From NCBI RefSeq assembly GCF_009299505.1, contig NZ_WBSM01000006.1, forward strand, positions 62,001 to 126,000: a stretch of 64,000 nucleotides of DNA, in the 5' to 3' direction. A model generated the notes under the pieces. That model did no database searches, was not told the origin of the DNA, and saw only the letters and a program-made list of their open reading frames with translations. A program made the translations under genes and the position numbers. This DNA comes from Bifidobacterium ramosum. Its GTDB lineage: Bacteria; Actinomycetota; Actinomycetes; Actinomycetales; Bifidobacteriaceae. Positions 53,281 through 61,917 of the stretch are shown one piece after another; the first letter of the stretch is position 1, and every line of letters begins with the position of its first letter.

Positions 53281-53952
53281 ATGCGCATGATTGACGACGA
53301 TTTGTTCACACCGAAGGCCGTGCTCTGGGATCTGGACGGCACGCTCGTCGATTCCGATCCGCTGTGGGTGACCGCCGAACGGCATTGCGCCGAACGATGC
53401 GGCGTGCCGTGGAGCGACGACCTGAGCCTGAAGATGACGGCCGCGCCATTGCCGGTATGCGCGGCGGTACTGCAGGATGCCGGGGTGTCGCTTGACGCGG
53501 CGACGATCATCGACGGACTGGTGGCCGACGTCACGGCCATGTACGGCGACGACGTACCGTGGACGCCGGGCGCCTGGGACATGTTGACCGAACTGCGGTC
53601 GCGCGGCATCCCCTCGGTATTGGTCACCGGCTCGCCGCGATCATTGGCCGAACACGTCGTCGACGCCGCGCCGCATGCCTCCTTCGTCGGCATCGTCAGC
53701 GGTGACGACGACATCGCGCACAAACCGGACCCGGCGCCGTACCTGCGCGGCGCATGGCTCGCGGGAGCGTCGCCCCGGGAATGTCTGGTTTTCGAGGACT
53801 CGGTCAGCGGCATCACTGCGGCGCTTGCGGCAGGGGCGCATGCCGTCGGTGTTGATGCGTGCGCGCGCGTTCCGCTGTCGCATGACGCCGGGTATCCGGT
53901 GATCGCGTCGCTGCGGGAACTCCGCCGATGCGACGACACGCCGGCGGTGTGA
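53281..53952 (+). CDS. HAD-IA family phosphatase/phosphomutase-like protein
   Basis: 223-residue haloacid-dehalogenase superfamily hydrolase. Motif I is WDLDGTLVDSD with nucleophile Asp17 and Asp19; motif II is VLVTGSPRS near 113; motif III is HKPDPAPYLRGA near 142; motif IV is CLVFEDSVSGI near 160. A helical cap sits between motifs I and II, as in beta-phosphoglucomutase-like enzymes. ATG 53281 or 53287 may start it. The last codons and the stop lie inside a 112-bp nested repeat, so the present C-terminus (about six residues) is repeat-encoded. Substrate unknown; a sugar phosphate is plausible beside the galactoside genes. Confidence 0.85.
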   Translation: MRMIDDDLFTPKAVLWDLDGTLVDSDPLWVTAERHCAERCGVPWSDDLSLKMTAAPLPVCAAVLQDAGVSLDAATIIDGLVADVTAMYGDDVPWTPGAWDMLTELRSRGIPSVLVTGSPRSLAEHVVDAAPHASFVGIVSGDDDIAHKPDPAPYLRGAWLAGASPRECLVFEDSVSGITAALAAGAHAVGVDACARVPLSHDAGYPVIASLRELRRCDDTPAV

Positions 53953-54045
53953 TCACGACACGCCTGATGCATTCGGGCAAACCCTCGAATCGGGCTGATC
54001 CGCTCAATGCATCAAGCGTGTCGTGATCACATCATCGGCGTGTCG
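53934..54045. repeat. 112-bp nested inverted repeat, family B, copy 2
   Basis: Same length and architecture as the copy at 41551: outer arms CGACACGCCG/CGGCGTGTCG, inner arms of 24 bp (GTGATCACGACACGCCTGAT and on) with one mismatch, and a shared GATCCGCTCAATGCATC in the centre. Its left arm overlaps the end of the HAD gene, and its right end is followed 22 bases later by a -10 element for the next operon. Confidence 0.87.
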
Positions 54046-54067
54046 CGCCGGTTCCGACACCCGGCGA

Positions 54068-54073
54068 TACAAT
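54068..54073 (+). promoter_or_regulatory. -10 element of the second peptide-type ABC operon
   Basis: TACAAT, a near-perfect -10 hexamer, lies 22 bases beyond the family B repeat and about 80 bases before the binding-protein ATG. The matching -35 would fall inside or at the edge of the repeat and is not clear. Confidence 0.4.
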
Positions 54074-54152
54074 GACGGACGGCAGCCGACCCGCAGGCAG
54101 CGGGCGGCCAGCCGTTTGATCATATACAGTGCATAACTCAAGAGGAAGAACC

Positions 54153-55772
54153 ATGGCAGACAACACTGGTGCGCACGGGCAGACCGGCGCAACCACCGAC
54201 GCAAGTCTTGAAAACCGCGCGAAATCAACGAAACGTAACAGCCGTTGGTGGCTGTGGGCCATCGTGGCCGTCATCGCCGTCGTCGCGATCATCATCGGCG
54301 TAAATCTCGCCAAACCGAAGTCGTCAACCAATCCGTCCGTCGTCGGCAGCGGCGACAACACGGCCGACACCGTCACCATCGGCCTCAAACTCGCCCCCAC
54401 GAACCTCGACATCCGCACCACGGCCGGCTCCGCGCTCGACCAGATCCTCATCGGCAACGTGTACGAGGGCATCGTCGCGCGCGACGAGCACAACCAGGTC
54501 GTGCCGGCCATCGCGAAAAGCTGGGACGAATCCAAGGACGGCCTGACCTACACGTTCCATCTCAACGAGCACATGACGTTCTCCAACGGCGACGCGCTCA
54601 CCGCCGAGGACGTCAGCTGGTCGATCAACCAGCTCATCAAGAACCAGTACCACGACGCCGACAGCCTGAGCATGGTCAAGTCCGTCACCGCCGACGACGG
54701 CGCGAACACCGTGACGATCACGCTCGCGACGCCCAACTCGAACCTGCTGTGGACGCTCACCGGCCGCGCCGGCCTCGTCTTCGACAAGGACGCGAAGTAC
54801 GACGCGAAAACCGAAGCGATCGGCTCCGGCCCGTACACCGTCGCCAAGTTCGTCGTCAACGATGCGATCACGCTCAAGGCCAATCCGAAGTACTGGGGCA
54901 CGCACAAGGCCAAGACCGCGACCGTCGTCGTCAAGTACCTCGCCGACGACAACGCGGCCGTGAACGCGCTCAAGTCCGGCACCGTGCAGGTCCTCGCGCC
55001 GATCACCGAAACCCTCGCCGCGCCGTTCGCCAAGGACGCCGCGCACTACACCGTCAAGGCCGGCGACGACACTGACAAATACGTGCTGGCGTTCAACTCG
55101 AAGGGCAAGAACACCGCCGACAAGCGCGTGCGCCAGGCCATCCGCTACGCCATCGACCACGAGGAGCTCATCGCCTCGCGCGGCGGTTCCGACAAGGCGC
55201 TCGGCGGCCCGATCCCGTCGCTCGACCCCGGCTACGAGGACCTCACCGGCCTCTATCCGCACGATGAGGCCAAGGCCAAGGCGCTCATGTCCGAAGCTGG
55301 CTACAGCGAAGCCAAGCCGCTCACGCTCACCCTCACCTATGCGAACATCTACGGCACCGAACTCGGCGACCAGCTGCGCTCGCAGCTCGCCAAGATCGGC
55401 ATTGACCTCAAGGTTAACGTCGTCGAGTTCTCCACGTGGCTGCAGGACGTGTACACGAACAAGGACTATGACCTTTCGCTCGTCGACCACAACGAAAGCC
55501 ACGACTTCTACCAGTGGGCCGACTCGACGTACTACTACAACTACGACAACACCGAGGTACAGCGGCTGTACGCGCAGGCGATCGCCGCGACGAGCGACGA
55601 CAGCCGCGACGAGTTGCTCGCCAAGGCCGCCAAACTCGTGTCCGAGGACGCGCCGGCCGACTGGCTGTTCAACTACCGCGTCACCACCGTCTGGGCGAAG
55701 GGCGTGGCCGGCTTCCCGGTCAACCTCAACCAGACGCTGCTGCCGCTGTACGACGTCACCTACGCGAAGTAG
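54153..55772 (+). CDS. Family 5 ABC substrate-binding protein with N-terminal anchor
   Basis: 539-residue peptide/opine/nickel-type solute-binding protein. Unlike the protein at 28854 it has no lipobox cysteine: after a polar stretch of about 30 residues comes one hydrophobic helix (WWLWAIVAVIAVVAIIIGVN, about 37-56), so it is probably held as a signal-anchored protein. The family motifs follow: DTVTIGLKLAPTNLDIRTT, GNVYEGIVARDEHN and LTYTFHLNEHMTFSNGD. ATG 54153 follows AGAGGAAGAACC. It leads a five-gene operon. Ligand unknown. Confidence 0.9.
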   Translation: MADNTGAHGQTGATTDASLENRAKSTKRNSRWWLWAIVAVIAVVAIIIGVNLAKPKSSTNPSVVGSGDNTADTVTIGLKLAPTNLDIRTTAGSALDQILIGNVYEGIVARDEHNQVVPAIAKSWDESKDGLTYTFHLNEHMTFSNGDALTAEDVSWSINQLIKNQYHDADSLSMVKSVTADDGANTVTITLATPNSNLLWTLTGRAGLVFDKDAKYDAKTEAIGSGPYTVAKFVVNDAITLKANPKYWGTHKAKTATVVVKYLADDNAAVNALKSGTVQVLAPITETLAAPFAKDAAHYTVKAGDDTDKYVLAFNSKGKNTADKRVRQAIRYAIDHEELIASRGGSDKALGGPIPSLDPGYEDLTGLYPHDEAKAKALMSEAGYSEAKPLTLTLTYANIYGTELGDQLRSQLAKIGIDLKVNVVEFSTWLQDVYTNKDYDLSLVDHNESHDFYQWADSTYYYNYDNTEVQRLYAQAIAATSDDSRDELLAKAAKLVSEDAPADWLFNYRVTTVWAKGVAGFPVNLNQTLLPLYDVTYAK

Positions 55773-55778
55773 CCGCGC

Positions 55779-56756
55779 ATGCGATTCGTCATCCATCGCC
55801 TTGCGCTGTTCGTCGCCGCGCTGTTCGGCGTGTCCGTCGTCGTGTTCGCGGCGCTCAGGATCCTGCCGGGCGACGTTGCGTCGGTGATGGCCGGTCTCAA
55901 CTCGCCGGCGTCGCGCGTCGAGGCGTTGCGCGAGCAGCTCGGACTGAACCGGCCGTTGATCATCCAGTACGTCGACTGGGCTGGCGGGCTGTTGCGCGGC
56001 GACTTCGGCACGTCGATCCTGACCGGACGGTCGGTGACGTCGCTCGTCGCCGGCCGTGCGGCGATCACGTTCCCGTTGATCGTGCTTGGTCTGCTGATCG
56101 CGTGTCTGATCGGCATTCCGCTCGGCGTGGCGGCGACGCTGGCGCGCTCGTCCGCAGCCCGCGCCGCGTTCCATATCGTCGGCCTGATCGGCGGCGCTAT
56201 CCCGGCGCTGTGGGGCGGCCTGTTGCTGATCCTGCTGTTCTCTCGCGGCACCGGCCTGATCGGCCTGTTTCCCTCGCAGGGGTTTCCGATGGACGGCTGG
56301 GGTGCGCCGGGGGAGGCGCTGTGGTCGCTGGTGCTGCCGGCGCTGTCGGTCGGCATCATCGTCGGCGCGTCGCTCATGCGCTACACGCGTTCGTCGCTGG
56401 GCGACATCGCGGCCTCCGGGCATATCGACATGGCGATGGCGTGCGGCATGATGCGCCGGCAGGCCGTGATCCGCGTCGGATTGCGCCTTGCCACGCCGCA
56501 GCTCGTGTCGGTGATCGGCCTGACGTTCGCGGAGATGATCACCGGCGTCATGGTCATCGAGAATCTGTTCGCGCTGCCCGGCATCGGCTCCGGCCTCGTC
56601 ACCGACGTGGGCAACCGCGACCTGATCGCCGTGCAAAGCGAACTGTTTATGCTCGCCTCGTTCTTCCTGGCCGTCGGTCTGATCGTCGACCTGCTGCACC
56701 GTGCGCTCGACCCGCGGCTCGCGTCGGCCGATATCGTTGCGGAGGTGGTCGCATGA
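55779..56756 (+). CDS. Peptide-type ABC permease (DppB-like)
   Basis: 325-residue inner-membrane permease of the second operon. The N-terminus MRFVIHRLALFVAALFGVS, the periplasmic ASRVEALREQLGLNRPLIIQ and the GDFGTSILTGRSV stretch are DppB hallmarks, with about six helices. The EAA-like loop GHIDMAMACGMMRRQAVI lies near 212-230. It starts six bases after the binding-protein stop and overlaps the next permease by four bases. Confidence 0.92.
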   Translation: MRFVIHRLALFVAALFGVSVVVFAALRILPGDVASVMAGLNSPASRVEALREQLGLNRPLIIQYVDWAGGLLRGDFGTSILTGRSVTSLVAGRAAITFPLIVLGLLIACLIGIPLGVAATLARSSAARAAFHIVGLIGGAIPALWGGLLLILLFSRGTGLIGLFPSQGFPMDGWGAPGEALWSLVLPALSVGIIVGASLMRYTRSSLGDIAASGHIDMAMACGMMRRQAVIRVGLRLATPQLVSVIGLTFAEMITGVMVIENLFALPGIGSGLVTDVGNRDLIAVQSELFMLASFFLAVGLIVDLLHRALDPRLASADIVAEVVA

Positions 56757-57607
56757 TGGTGGTGCTGCGTGCCATGTGGCGACGTGCCGAGGGCCGGTTC
56801 GCGCTGGTCGTGCTCGGCTTGTGGCTGATCGTCGCCGGCGTGTCCTTGTTCTGGACGCCGCGGCCGCTGCTGGAGACCGACGGCTACCATGTGTGGGCGA
56901 CGCCGTCCGCCGCGCATTGGCTCGGCACCGACGGCACCGGCGCGGATGTGTTCAGTTGGCTGATGGCTGGGTCGCGGACGAATCTGCTGATCGTGGTGCT
57001 GACGGTGCTGGTTGCCGCCGTGTTCGGACTGCTGCTGGTCGCCGCGATGGTTGCACGACGGGCGACGGTCGCGGTCGTGTCCGTGGTGATCGTGGACGCG
57101 CTGATCTCGATACCGACCGTGCTGCTCGCGCTGATGCTCGCCGTGCCGCTCGGTGCGTCGGTCGTCGTGATCGTCGTCGCCTGCGGATTCGGGTACGGGC
57201 TGAACCTGGCGCGTGTCGCGCGTCCGGCCGCGCTGCTGGCCGCGCGATCGTCGTACGTCGAGTCGGCGTTGTCCAACGGTGCGTCCGGATGGTGGATCTT
57301 CGTGCGACATATCGTACCGAATATCGTGCCGGTGCTGCTCGTGCAGCTGTCGCTGTCGGCCGGCACGTCCGTGTTGGCGGAAAGCGGGCTCACGTATCTG
57401 GGCATCGGCGTGCCGTCGGGCGTGCCGAGCTGGGGGCACTCGCTCGCCACATCGGTCAAATTCATCAACGTGTATCCGCTGACGGTATTGTGGCCCGGTC
57501 TGATCGTCACCGTGGTCGTCGTCGCGCTCAATGTCTTCGGCGACGTATTGCGCGATGCGATCGACCCATTGACCAATCCGGCGTTGCGAGAGAGGAGTGG
57601 TCGATGA
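56753..57607 (+). CDS. Peptide-type ABC permease (DppC-like)
   Basis: 284-residue second permease. The start overlaps the DppB-like stop (ATGA); a second ATG follows immediately. The family signature HWLGTDGTGADVFSWLMAGS is near 57-76, and the EAA-like loop SYVESALSNGASGWWIFVRH near 165-185. SGLTYLGIGVPSGVPSWGHSL closes the DppC pattern. It overlaps the ATPase gene by four bases. Confidence 0.92.
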   Translation: MMVVLRAMWRRAEGRFALVVLGLWLIVAGVSLFWTPRPLLETDGYHVWATPSAAHWLGTDGTGADVFSWLMAGSRTNLLIVVLTVLVAAVFGLLLVAAMVARRATVAVVSVVIVDALISIPTVLLALMLAVPLGASVVVIVVACGFGYGLNLARVARPAALLAARSSYVESALSNGASGWWIFVRHIVPNIVPVLLVQLSLSAGTSVLAESGLTYLGIGVPSGVPSWGHSLATSVKFINVYPLTVLWPGLIVTVVVVALNVFGDVLRDAIDPLTNPALRERSGR

Positions 57608-58437
57608 GCGTTGCGATTCGCGGACTGCATGTCGCGATCGGCGGGACGTCCATTATTCAGGACGTGGATATGGATATCGCCGGCGGGGAGCGCGTCGGTC
57701 TGGTGGGGTCGTCGGGATCCGGCAAATCGATGATTTCCCGCGCGATTATGGGACTGTTGCCGGCCGAGGCGACGGTGAGTGGTTCGGTTGTGCTGGGCGA
57801 TCGGCAGGTCATCGGCGCGGACGATGCGACGGTCGCCGACCTGCGCGGCCGATACGTGGGCATGGTGTTCCAGAATCCGGGATCGTCGTTGAATCCGGTG
57901 ATGACCGTCGCCCAGCAGATCGCGCTGCCATTGCGGCTGCACTACGATCTGAACCGCGCCGAACGGCTCGACCGCGTGCGCGCGATGCTTGACAAGGTCG
58001 GCCTGCCGGGCGACGTGATGGGCAAGTATCCGCACCAGCTGTCCGGCGGCCAGCAACAGCGCGTCGGCATCGCGACCGCGTTGATCACGTCGCCGCGATT
58101 CATCATCGCCGACGAGCCGACCACCGCGCTCGACTCGATCGTTCAGCGGCAGATCGTGGATCTGCTCGTCTCGCTGGTCGACGACGCCGGCGCGTCCATG
58201 CTGTTCATCACCCACGATTTCGCCGTGCTCTCCCGCGCCACCACGCGCTGCTACGTGCTCGCCGATGGCGCGATCGTCGACTCCGGTGCCACCGCCGACC
58301 TGCTTGCGCGGCCGGCCGTTCCTGCGACCGTCCGTCTCGTTTCCGCGGCCCGCGCGTTGTCGCTGACCGCCGCGTCGCCGGTCGCCGCGCTCTCGACCGC
58401 CTCGCCCTTGACCGCCGAGTCCTCAACCGCCGAATGA
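57604..58437 (+). CDS. ABC ATPase (DppD-like)
   Basis: 277-residue ATP-binding subunit. Walker A GSSGSGKS near 36-43, Q-loop [10 protein letters not shown], signature [12 protein letters not shown], Walker [13 protein letters not shown] and switch His in LFITHDFAV are intact. The C-terminal tail is rich in Ala/Ser/Thr and lacks the longer oligopeptide extension. The start and stop both overlap neighbours, so the whole operon is translationally coupled. Confidence 0.92.
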   Translation: MSVAIRGLHVAIGGTSIIQDVDMDIAGGERVGLVGSSGSGKSMISRAIMGLLPAEATVSGSVVLGDRQVIGADDATVADLRGRYVGMVFQNPGSSLNPVMTVAQQIALPLRLHYDLNRAERLDRVRAMLDKVGLPGDVMGKYPHQLSGGQQQRVGIATALITSPRFIIADEPTTALDSIVQRQIVDLLVSLVDDAGASMLFITHDFAVLSRATTRCYVLADGAIVDSGATADLLARPAVPATVRLVSAARALSLTAASPVAALSTASPLTAESSTAE

Positions 58438-59192
58438 TGGGGATGACCATGACCACCGCACCGTTCCTCTCCGTCCGCAACATCGACAAATTCTTCGGCA
58501 GCCGCGCCGCGCGTCGGCAGGTGCTCTTCGACGTGTCCGCCGACGTGCGTCCGGGCGAATGCCTCGCCGTCATCGGCGGCTCCGGTTCAGGCAAATCCAC
58601 GCTCACCCGCATCATGCTCGGTCTTGAAACCGCCGACGCCGGCACCGTTGACTACGCCGGCGGCGATGTGCGCCGCGAATCCGGACTGGTCTTTCAGGAC
58701 CCGTTCGCCTCGCTCGACCCACGCTGGCGCGTCGCGCGGTCCGTCGCCGAACCGCTGCTGATCCAACGCCGCGACCTCTCCCGCGCCGACATCGACGCGC
58801 GGGCGGCGCTCGCGTTGCGTACCGTCGGCCTCGACCCTGACGTGTTCGCGAGCCGGTATCCGATCGATCTGTCCGGCGGGCAGGCGCAACGCGTCACCAT
58901 CGCGCGCGCGATCGTCAACGAGCCGAAGGTCATCCTCGCCGACGAGCCGATGAGCGCCATCGACGTGGCCGCGCGCATCCAGATCCTTGACGCCTTCGCC
59001 ACTATTCGTGAAACACATCGTGAAACGGCAATCATCATGGTGTCGCACGATCTCGGCGTCGTCCGGCACCTCGCCGACCGCATCCTGGTGTTGCATGACG
59101 GCCGCGTCGAGGAATGCGGTCCGACCGCCGCGGTGCTCGGCGATCCGCAATCCGCTTACACCCGGCGGCTCATCGCCGCCGCGTCGCTGTAA
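58434..59192 (+). CDS. ABC ATPase (DppF-like)
   Basis: 252-residue ATP-binding subunit, last gene of the operon. Several in-frame ATGs crowd the start (58434, 58437, 58443 and 58449); the first overlaps the previous stop. Walker A GGSGSGKST, Q-loop FQDPFASLDPRW, signature LSGGQAQRVTIARAI, Walker B VILADEPMSAID and the switch His of MVSHDLGVV are present. It pairs with the DppD-like ATPase to energise the importer. Confidence 0.91.
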   Translation: MMGMTMTTAPFLSVRNIDKFFGSRAARRQVLFDVSADVRPGECLAVIGGSGSGKSTLTRIMLGLETADAGTVDYAGGDVRRESGLVFQDPFASLDPRWRVARSVAEPLLIQRRDLSRADIDARAALALRTVGLDPDVFASRYPIDLSGGQAQRVTIARAIVNEPKVILADEPMSAIDVAARIQILDAFATIRETHRETAIIMVSHDLGVVRHLADRILVLHDGRVEECGPTAAVLGDPQSAYTRRLIAAASL

Positions 59193-59219
59193 CGCGGCAT
59201 ACGCGACGATGTGAGGCGG

Positions 59220-59269
59220 TTGACGGGGCGTCGCTTTGGTTATATGGTTAGTTACATAAGTAATGAACC
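59220..59269 (+). promoter_or_regulatory. Promoter and operator of the GntR-ABC operon
   Basis: TTGACG at 59220-59225 and TATGGT at 59243-59248 are 17 bases apart. The -10 is overlapped by an inverted repeat, GGTTAGTTAC-ATAA-GTAATGAACC (59246-59269), matching at 8 of 10 positions per arm. This layout fits autorepression by the adjacent GntR protein. Confidence 0.55.
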
Positions 59270-59330
59270 AATGAGGTTGTGCCGTCGCAGGCGCGGCGCA
59301 ATCGGCGGCTCAAGGAGGTGACCGCCACCC

Positions 59331-59699
59331 GTGCATTTCGACGATTCCAACGGCGTCCCGCTGTTCCGGCAGGTCGCCGACCAACTCAACGAGGCGATCA
59401 TCGCCGGCACCTATCGCGAAGGCGACCAGGTGCCCAGCACCACGGAAATCTCCTCGGCCTACCGCATCAACCCGGCGACCGTGCTCAAGGGCATGAACCT
59501 GCTCGTCGAACAAGGACTGCTCGACAAACGCCGCGGACTGGGCATGTTCGTCGCTCCGGGCGCGGCCGGGCGGGCGAGAGCCGCCAAACGCGAGGAATTC
59601 CTGAACGAACAGGTCCCGCGGTTCATCACCGAAGCCAAACGGCTCGGCATCGCCGCCGACGAACTCGCCGCCATTATCGAGAAAGGCTACCGATCATGA
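59331..59699 (+). CDS. GntR family regulator, YtrA type
   Basis: 122-residue regulator starting at GTG 59331, with an exceptionally strong AAGGAGGTGA ten bases upstream. A winged helix-turn-helix occupies about 8-75 (PLFRQVADQLNEAIIAGTY, YRINPATVLKGMNLLVEQGLL). Only about 45 residues follow, the short helical tail of the YtrA subfamily, which has no ligand domain and commonly controls ABC genes. Its stop overlaps the ATPase start by four bases, which supports that role. Confidence 0.9.
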   Translation: MHFDDSNGVPLFRQVADQLNEAIIAGTYREGDQVPSTTEISSAYRINPATVLKGMNLLVEQGLLDKRRGLGMFVAPGAAGRARAAKREEFLNEQVPRFITEAKRLGIAADELAAIIEKGYRS

Positions 59700-60607
59700 G
59701 CCTCACCGTCACCAATCTCACCAAGACCTACGGCAAAACCGCCAAACCGGCGCTCGACCACGTCGGTCTCACCCTGCGACCCGCCATCTACGGTCTGTTC
59801 GGCCGCAACGGCGCCGGCAAATCCACGTTGCTGTCCCTGATCGCCAACCGTCTGCTGCCTACCGGCGGCATGGTCATGCTCGACGATGCCGACGTGCGCG
59901 ACAACGAGGCCGCGCAGGGACGCATCTACCTCGCCAACGAAACCCGACCGTTCCTCTGGCCGGTGCGCCTGAGCACGATCTTCCGTCGCGAGGAACGCTA
60001 CTACGGCGGCTTCGACTGGGGATTCTGCTCACGCATGCTCGCCGCATTCGGCATCGCGCCGGGCGTGGCATATGGCAACTTGTCGCTCGGGCAGCGGCAG
60101 ATCGTGCATGTCGTCGCCGCGCTGTGCGTGCCGGTCGACGTGCTGCTGCTCGACGAGCCGGTGGGTGGCTTCGACGCGGCAAACCGCGAACTGTTCTACC
60201 GGTTCCTGCTCGAATCCTATGCCGAACGGCCGCGCATCGTCGTCGTCTCGACGCATATCATCGACGAAATCGCACAGGTCATCGAACGTGTGATCATCCT
60301 CGACCAAGGCCATGTCGTGGACGAATTCGCCACCGAAGCGGTCGGCTCGCATGCCGCGGTGCTGACGGGCGATGCGGATGCGGTGGACGAATTCGTCGCG
60401 GAGACCGGTCTTCCGGTTCTCGCGCGGGAACGGATGGGGCGGATCGCCAGCGTGACCATACGCGGCGTGATCGACGCGAACGACCTGCCGGAAGGCATCG
60501 TCGCCAGCGGACTCGGATTACAGGACTATGTCATTGCGGTGACCGGCCGGCCGGATGGCACCGCGGCCGAACCGACGGCAATGACAACGGACGCAGGGGA
60601 GCGGTGA
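59696..60607 (+). CDS. ABC transporter ATPase (YtrB-like)
   Basis: 303-residue ABC ATPase. Walker A GRNGAGKST near 36-44 and Walker B VDVLLLDEPVGGFD near 147 are standard; the signature is LSLGQ, with Leu replacing the first Gly of LSGGQ, as often in multidrug/lantibiotic-type exporters. About 80 C-terminal residues beyond the nucleotide-binding domain form an accessory domain. It overlaps the GntR stop and precedes the membrane protein by three bases. Together they look like an export or stress-response ABC system, not an importer. Confidence 0.9.
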   Translation: MSLTVTNLTKTYGKTAKPALDHVGLTLRPAIYGLFGRNGAGKSTLLSLIANRLLPTGGMVMLDDADVRDNEAAQGRIYLANETRPFLWPVRLSTIFRREERYYGGFDWGFCSRMLAAFGIAPGVAYGNLSLGQRQIVHVVAALCVPVDVLLLDEPVGGFDAANRELFYRFLLESYAERPRIVVVSTHIIDEIAQVIERVIILDQGHVVDEFATEAVGSHAAVLTGDADAVDEFVAETGLPVLARERMGRIASVTIRGVIDANDLPEGIVASGLGLQDYVIAVTGRPDGTAAEPTAMTTDAGER

Positions 60608-60610
60608 ACC

Positions 60611-61558
60611 ATGATCGGACCACAATCTCATCTCAGCCGCCAATTCGTCGCGATGGCGAAACGCTGCGCGATTCTGTACGCGGTGATGCTCGTCATCCCG
60701 CTGGTGAGGATCGGCATCTCCGCATACCGTGTGTATACGGTGCTCACAGGGTTGCCCCCTGCGTACATCGAAGTCCCCGTGGATACCGAGACGCGCATGT
60801 TCTCGTCCCTGTTCCTGGTCGGCGTGATCTGGTTCGTCGGATTCTTCGATGTCGAACTGTGCCACGGCGTGTCCCGCCGGTCGTTCGCGAACGTTGGCAT
60901 GATCGCGAACGTGGCGATCGCCGCCGCGACGACGCTCATCCTCATGCCGGTGCAGTATGCGGGCGCGTCGCTGAGGCTGTCCGCAAGGGCCATGACGGAA
61001 CCGCAGCTGGAATCCCTGTACCGGTCGCCATTGGGCGTGCTGCTGTATCTGCAGGGCGGGCGGTCGGATCGGTTCCAGTTCGCGGGAACCGATTGCCCGA
61101 TCGGCACGCTGGCGAATCGTGCGGCATGCAGCGAACCGGCTGCCGTGCCGTTCGGCTGGCTGTACATGTCGATGAAGATGTTCTCGATGATGCTGATCGT
61201 CGCCTCGCTAGGCATGCTGGCTGGGGTGCTGGTCGCATGGGTGTTCAACGGTTCCGTGCTGCGTTGGACGGGCGGTTCGCTGCTGCTGATCGCGGTGGTC
61301 GCCGTATACACTGTGTTCAGTCCGTGGTGGTATTCCGGTGACCAGTACGACGGAGCGATGCCGCGGACGCTGTACTGGATGCGTAATCTGTTGTCCGGCA
61401 GCGTGATCCGTTATGTGGGCGAGCGGCAGGTCATTTCGTATGTTGCGTGGATTCCATTCGTGTTCTCGATTCTGGTGTTCGCGGTATGTGCGTTCGCTGT
61501 GGATCGGATGACCGCGCGGCGTGAAATCCACCCGGTGCGAGGCCGTCTGATCGTCTGA
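60611..61558 (+). CDS. ABC-associated membrane protein
   Basis: 315-residue integral membrane protein with about six hydrophobic segments (for example LYAVMLVIPLVRIGISAY, SSLFLVGVIWFVGFF, NVAIAAATTLILMP and two or three near the C-terminus). A polar loop of roughly 85 residues lies between segments 3 and 4. No enzymatic motif. Its position three bases after the YtrB-like ATPase makes it the probable transmembrane half of that ABC system. Family not recognised beyond this. Confidence 0.75.
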   Translation: MIGPQSHLSRQFVAMAKRCAILYAVMLVIPLVRIGISAYRVYTVLTGLPPAYIEVPVDTETRMFSSLFLVGVIWFVGFFDVELCHGVSRRSFANVGMIANVAIAAATTLILMPVQYAGASLRLSARAMTEPQLESLYRSPLGVLLYLQGGRSDRFQFAGTDCPIGTLANRAACSEPAAVPFGWLYMSMKMFSMMLIVASLGMLAGVLVAWVFNGSVLRWTGGSLLLIAVVAVYTVFSPWWYSGDQYDGAMPRTLYWMRNLLSGSVIRYVGERQVISYVAWIPFVFSILVFAVCAFAVDRMTARREIHPVRGRLIV

Positions 61559-61610
61559 TCGGCTTTGGCTGCCCGATGGTCGACCCGGAGCGCTGTATGA
61601 CATCTTCTTG

Positions 61611-61906
61611 TTGAGTTACGGTCGTCTCCGAGGAGAAAAACGACCGTAACTCAATGAGAAAACGACAATGATGTTGAGCTACGGTCGTTTTCGGGGTCGG
61701 TGGAGGCCGTAATTCAACAGTGGGGCGACGATAATGCTGAGTTACGGCCGCCTTAAGGGTGGAAAACGACCGTAACTCACGGTCGGGGACGTGTTGTTGC
61801 TGAGTTACGGCCTTCTATGGGGTGAACGACGGCCGTAACTCAATGGCGGTGTGGCGTTGTTGCTGGGTTACGGTCGTTTCCGTGCATGGGATGGCCGTGG
61901 CCTATT
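61611..61906. repeat. 63-bp tandem array of hairpins
   Basis: Five units start with TGAG (last TGGG) at 61612, 61675, 61738, 61801 and 61864, an exact 63-base period. Each unit has an inverted repeat of the form TGAGTTACGG...CCGTAACTCA, of about 42 bases, then about 21 variable bases. Unit 1 has a perfect 14-bp stem; unit 2 has two non-Watson-Crick positions; unit 5 is degraded. The array fills the 360-base convergent gap and ends close to the dehydrogenase stop. Confidence 0.92.
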
Positions 61907-61917
61907 GTCGACGATGG

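Noticed and set aside
61611-61906. CRISPR-like array
   Set aside because: The period is regular, but the repeated unit is a long palindrome with variable loops, the 'spacers' are short and similar to one another, and there are no cas genes in the window.
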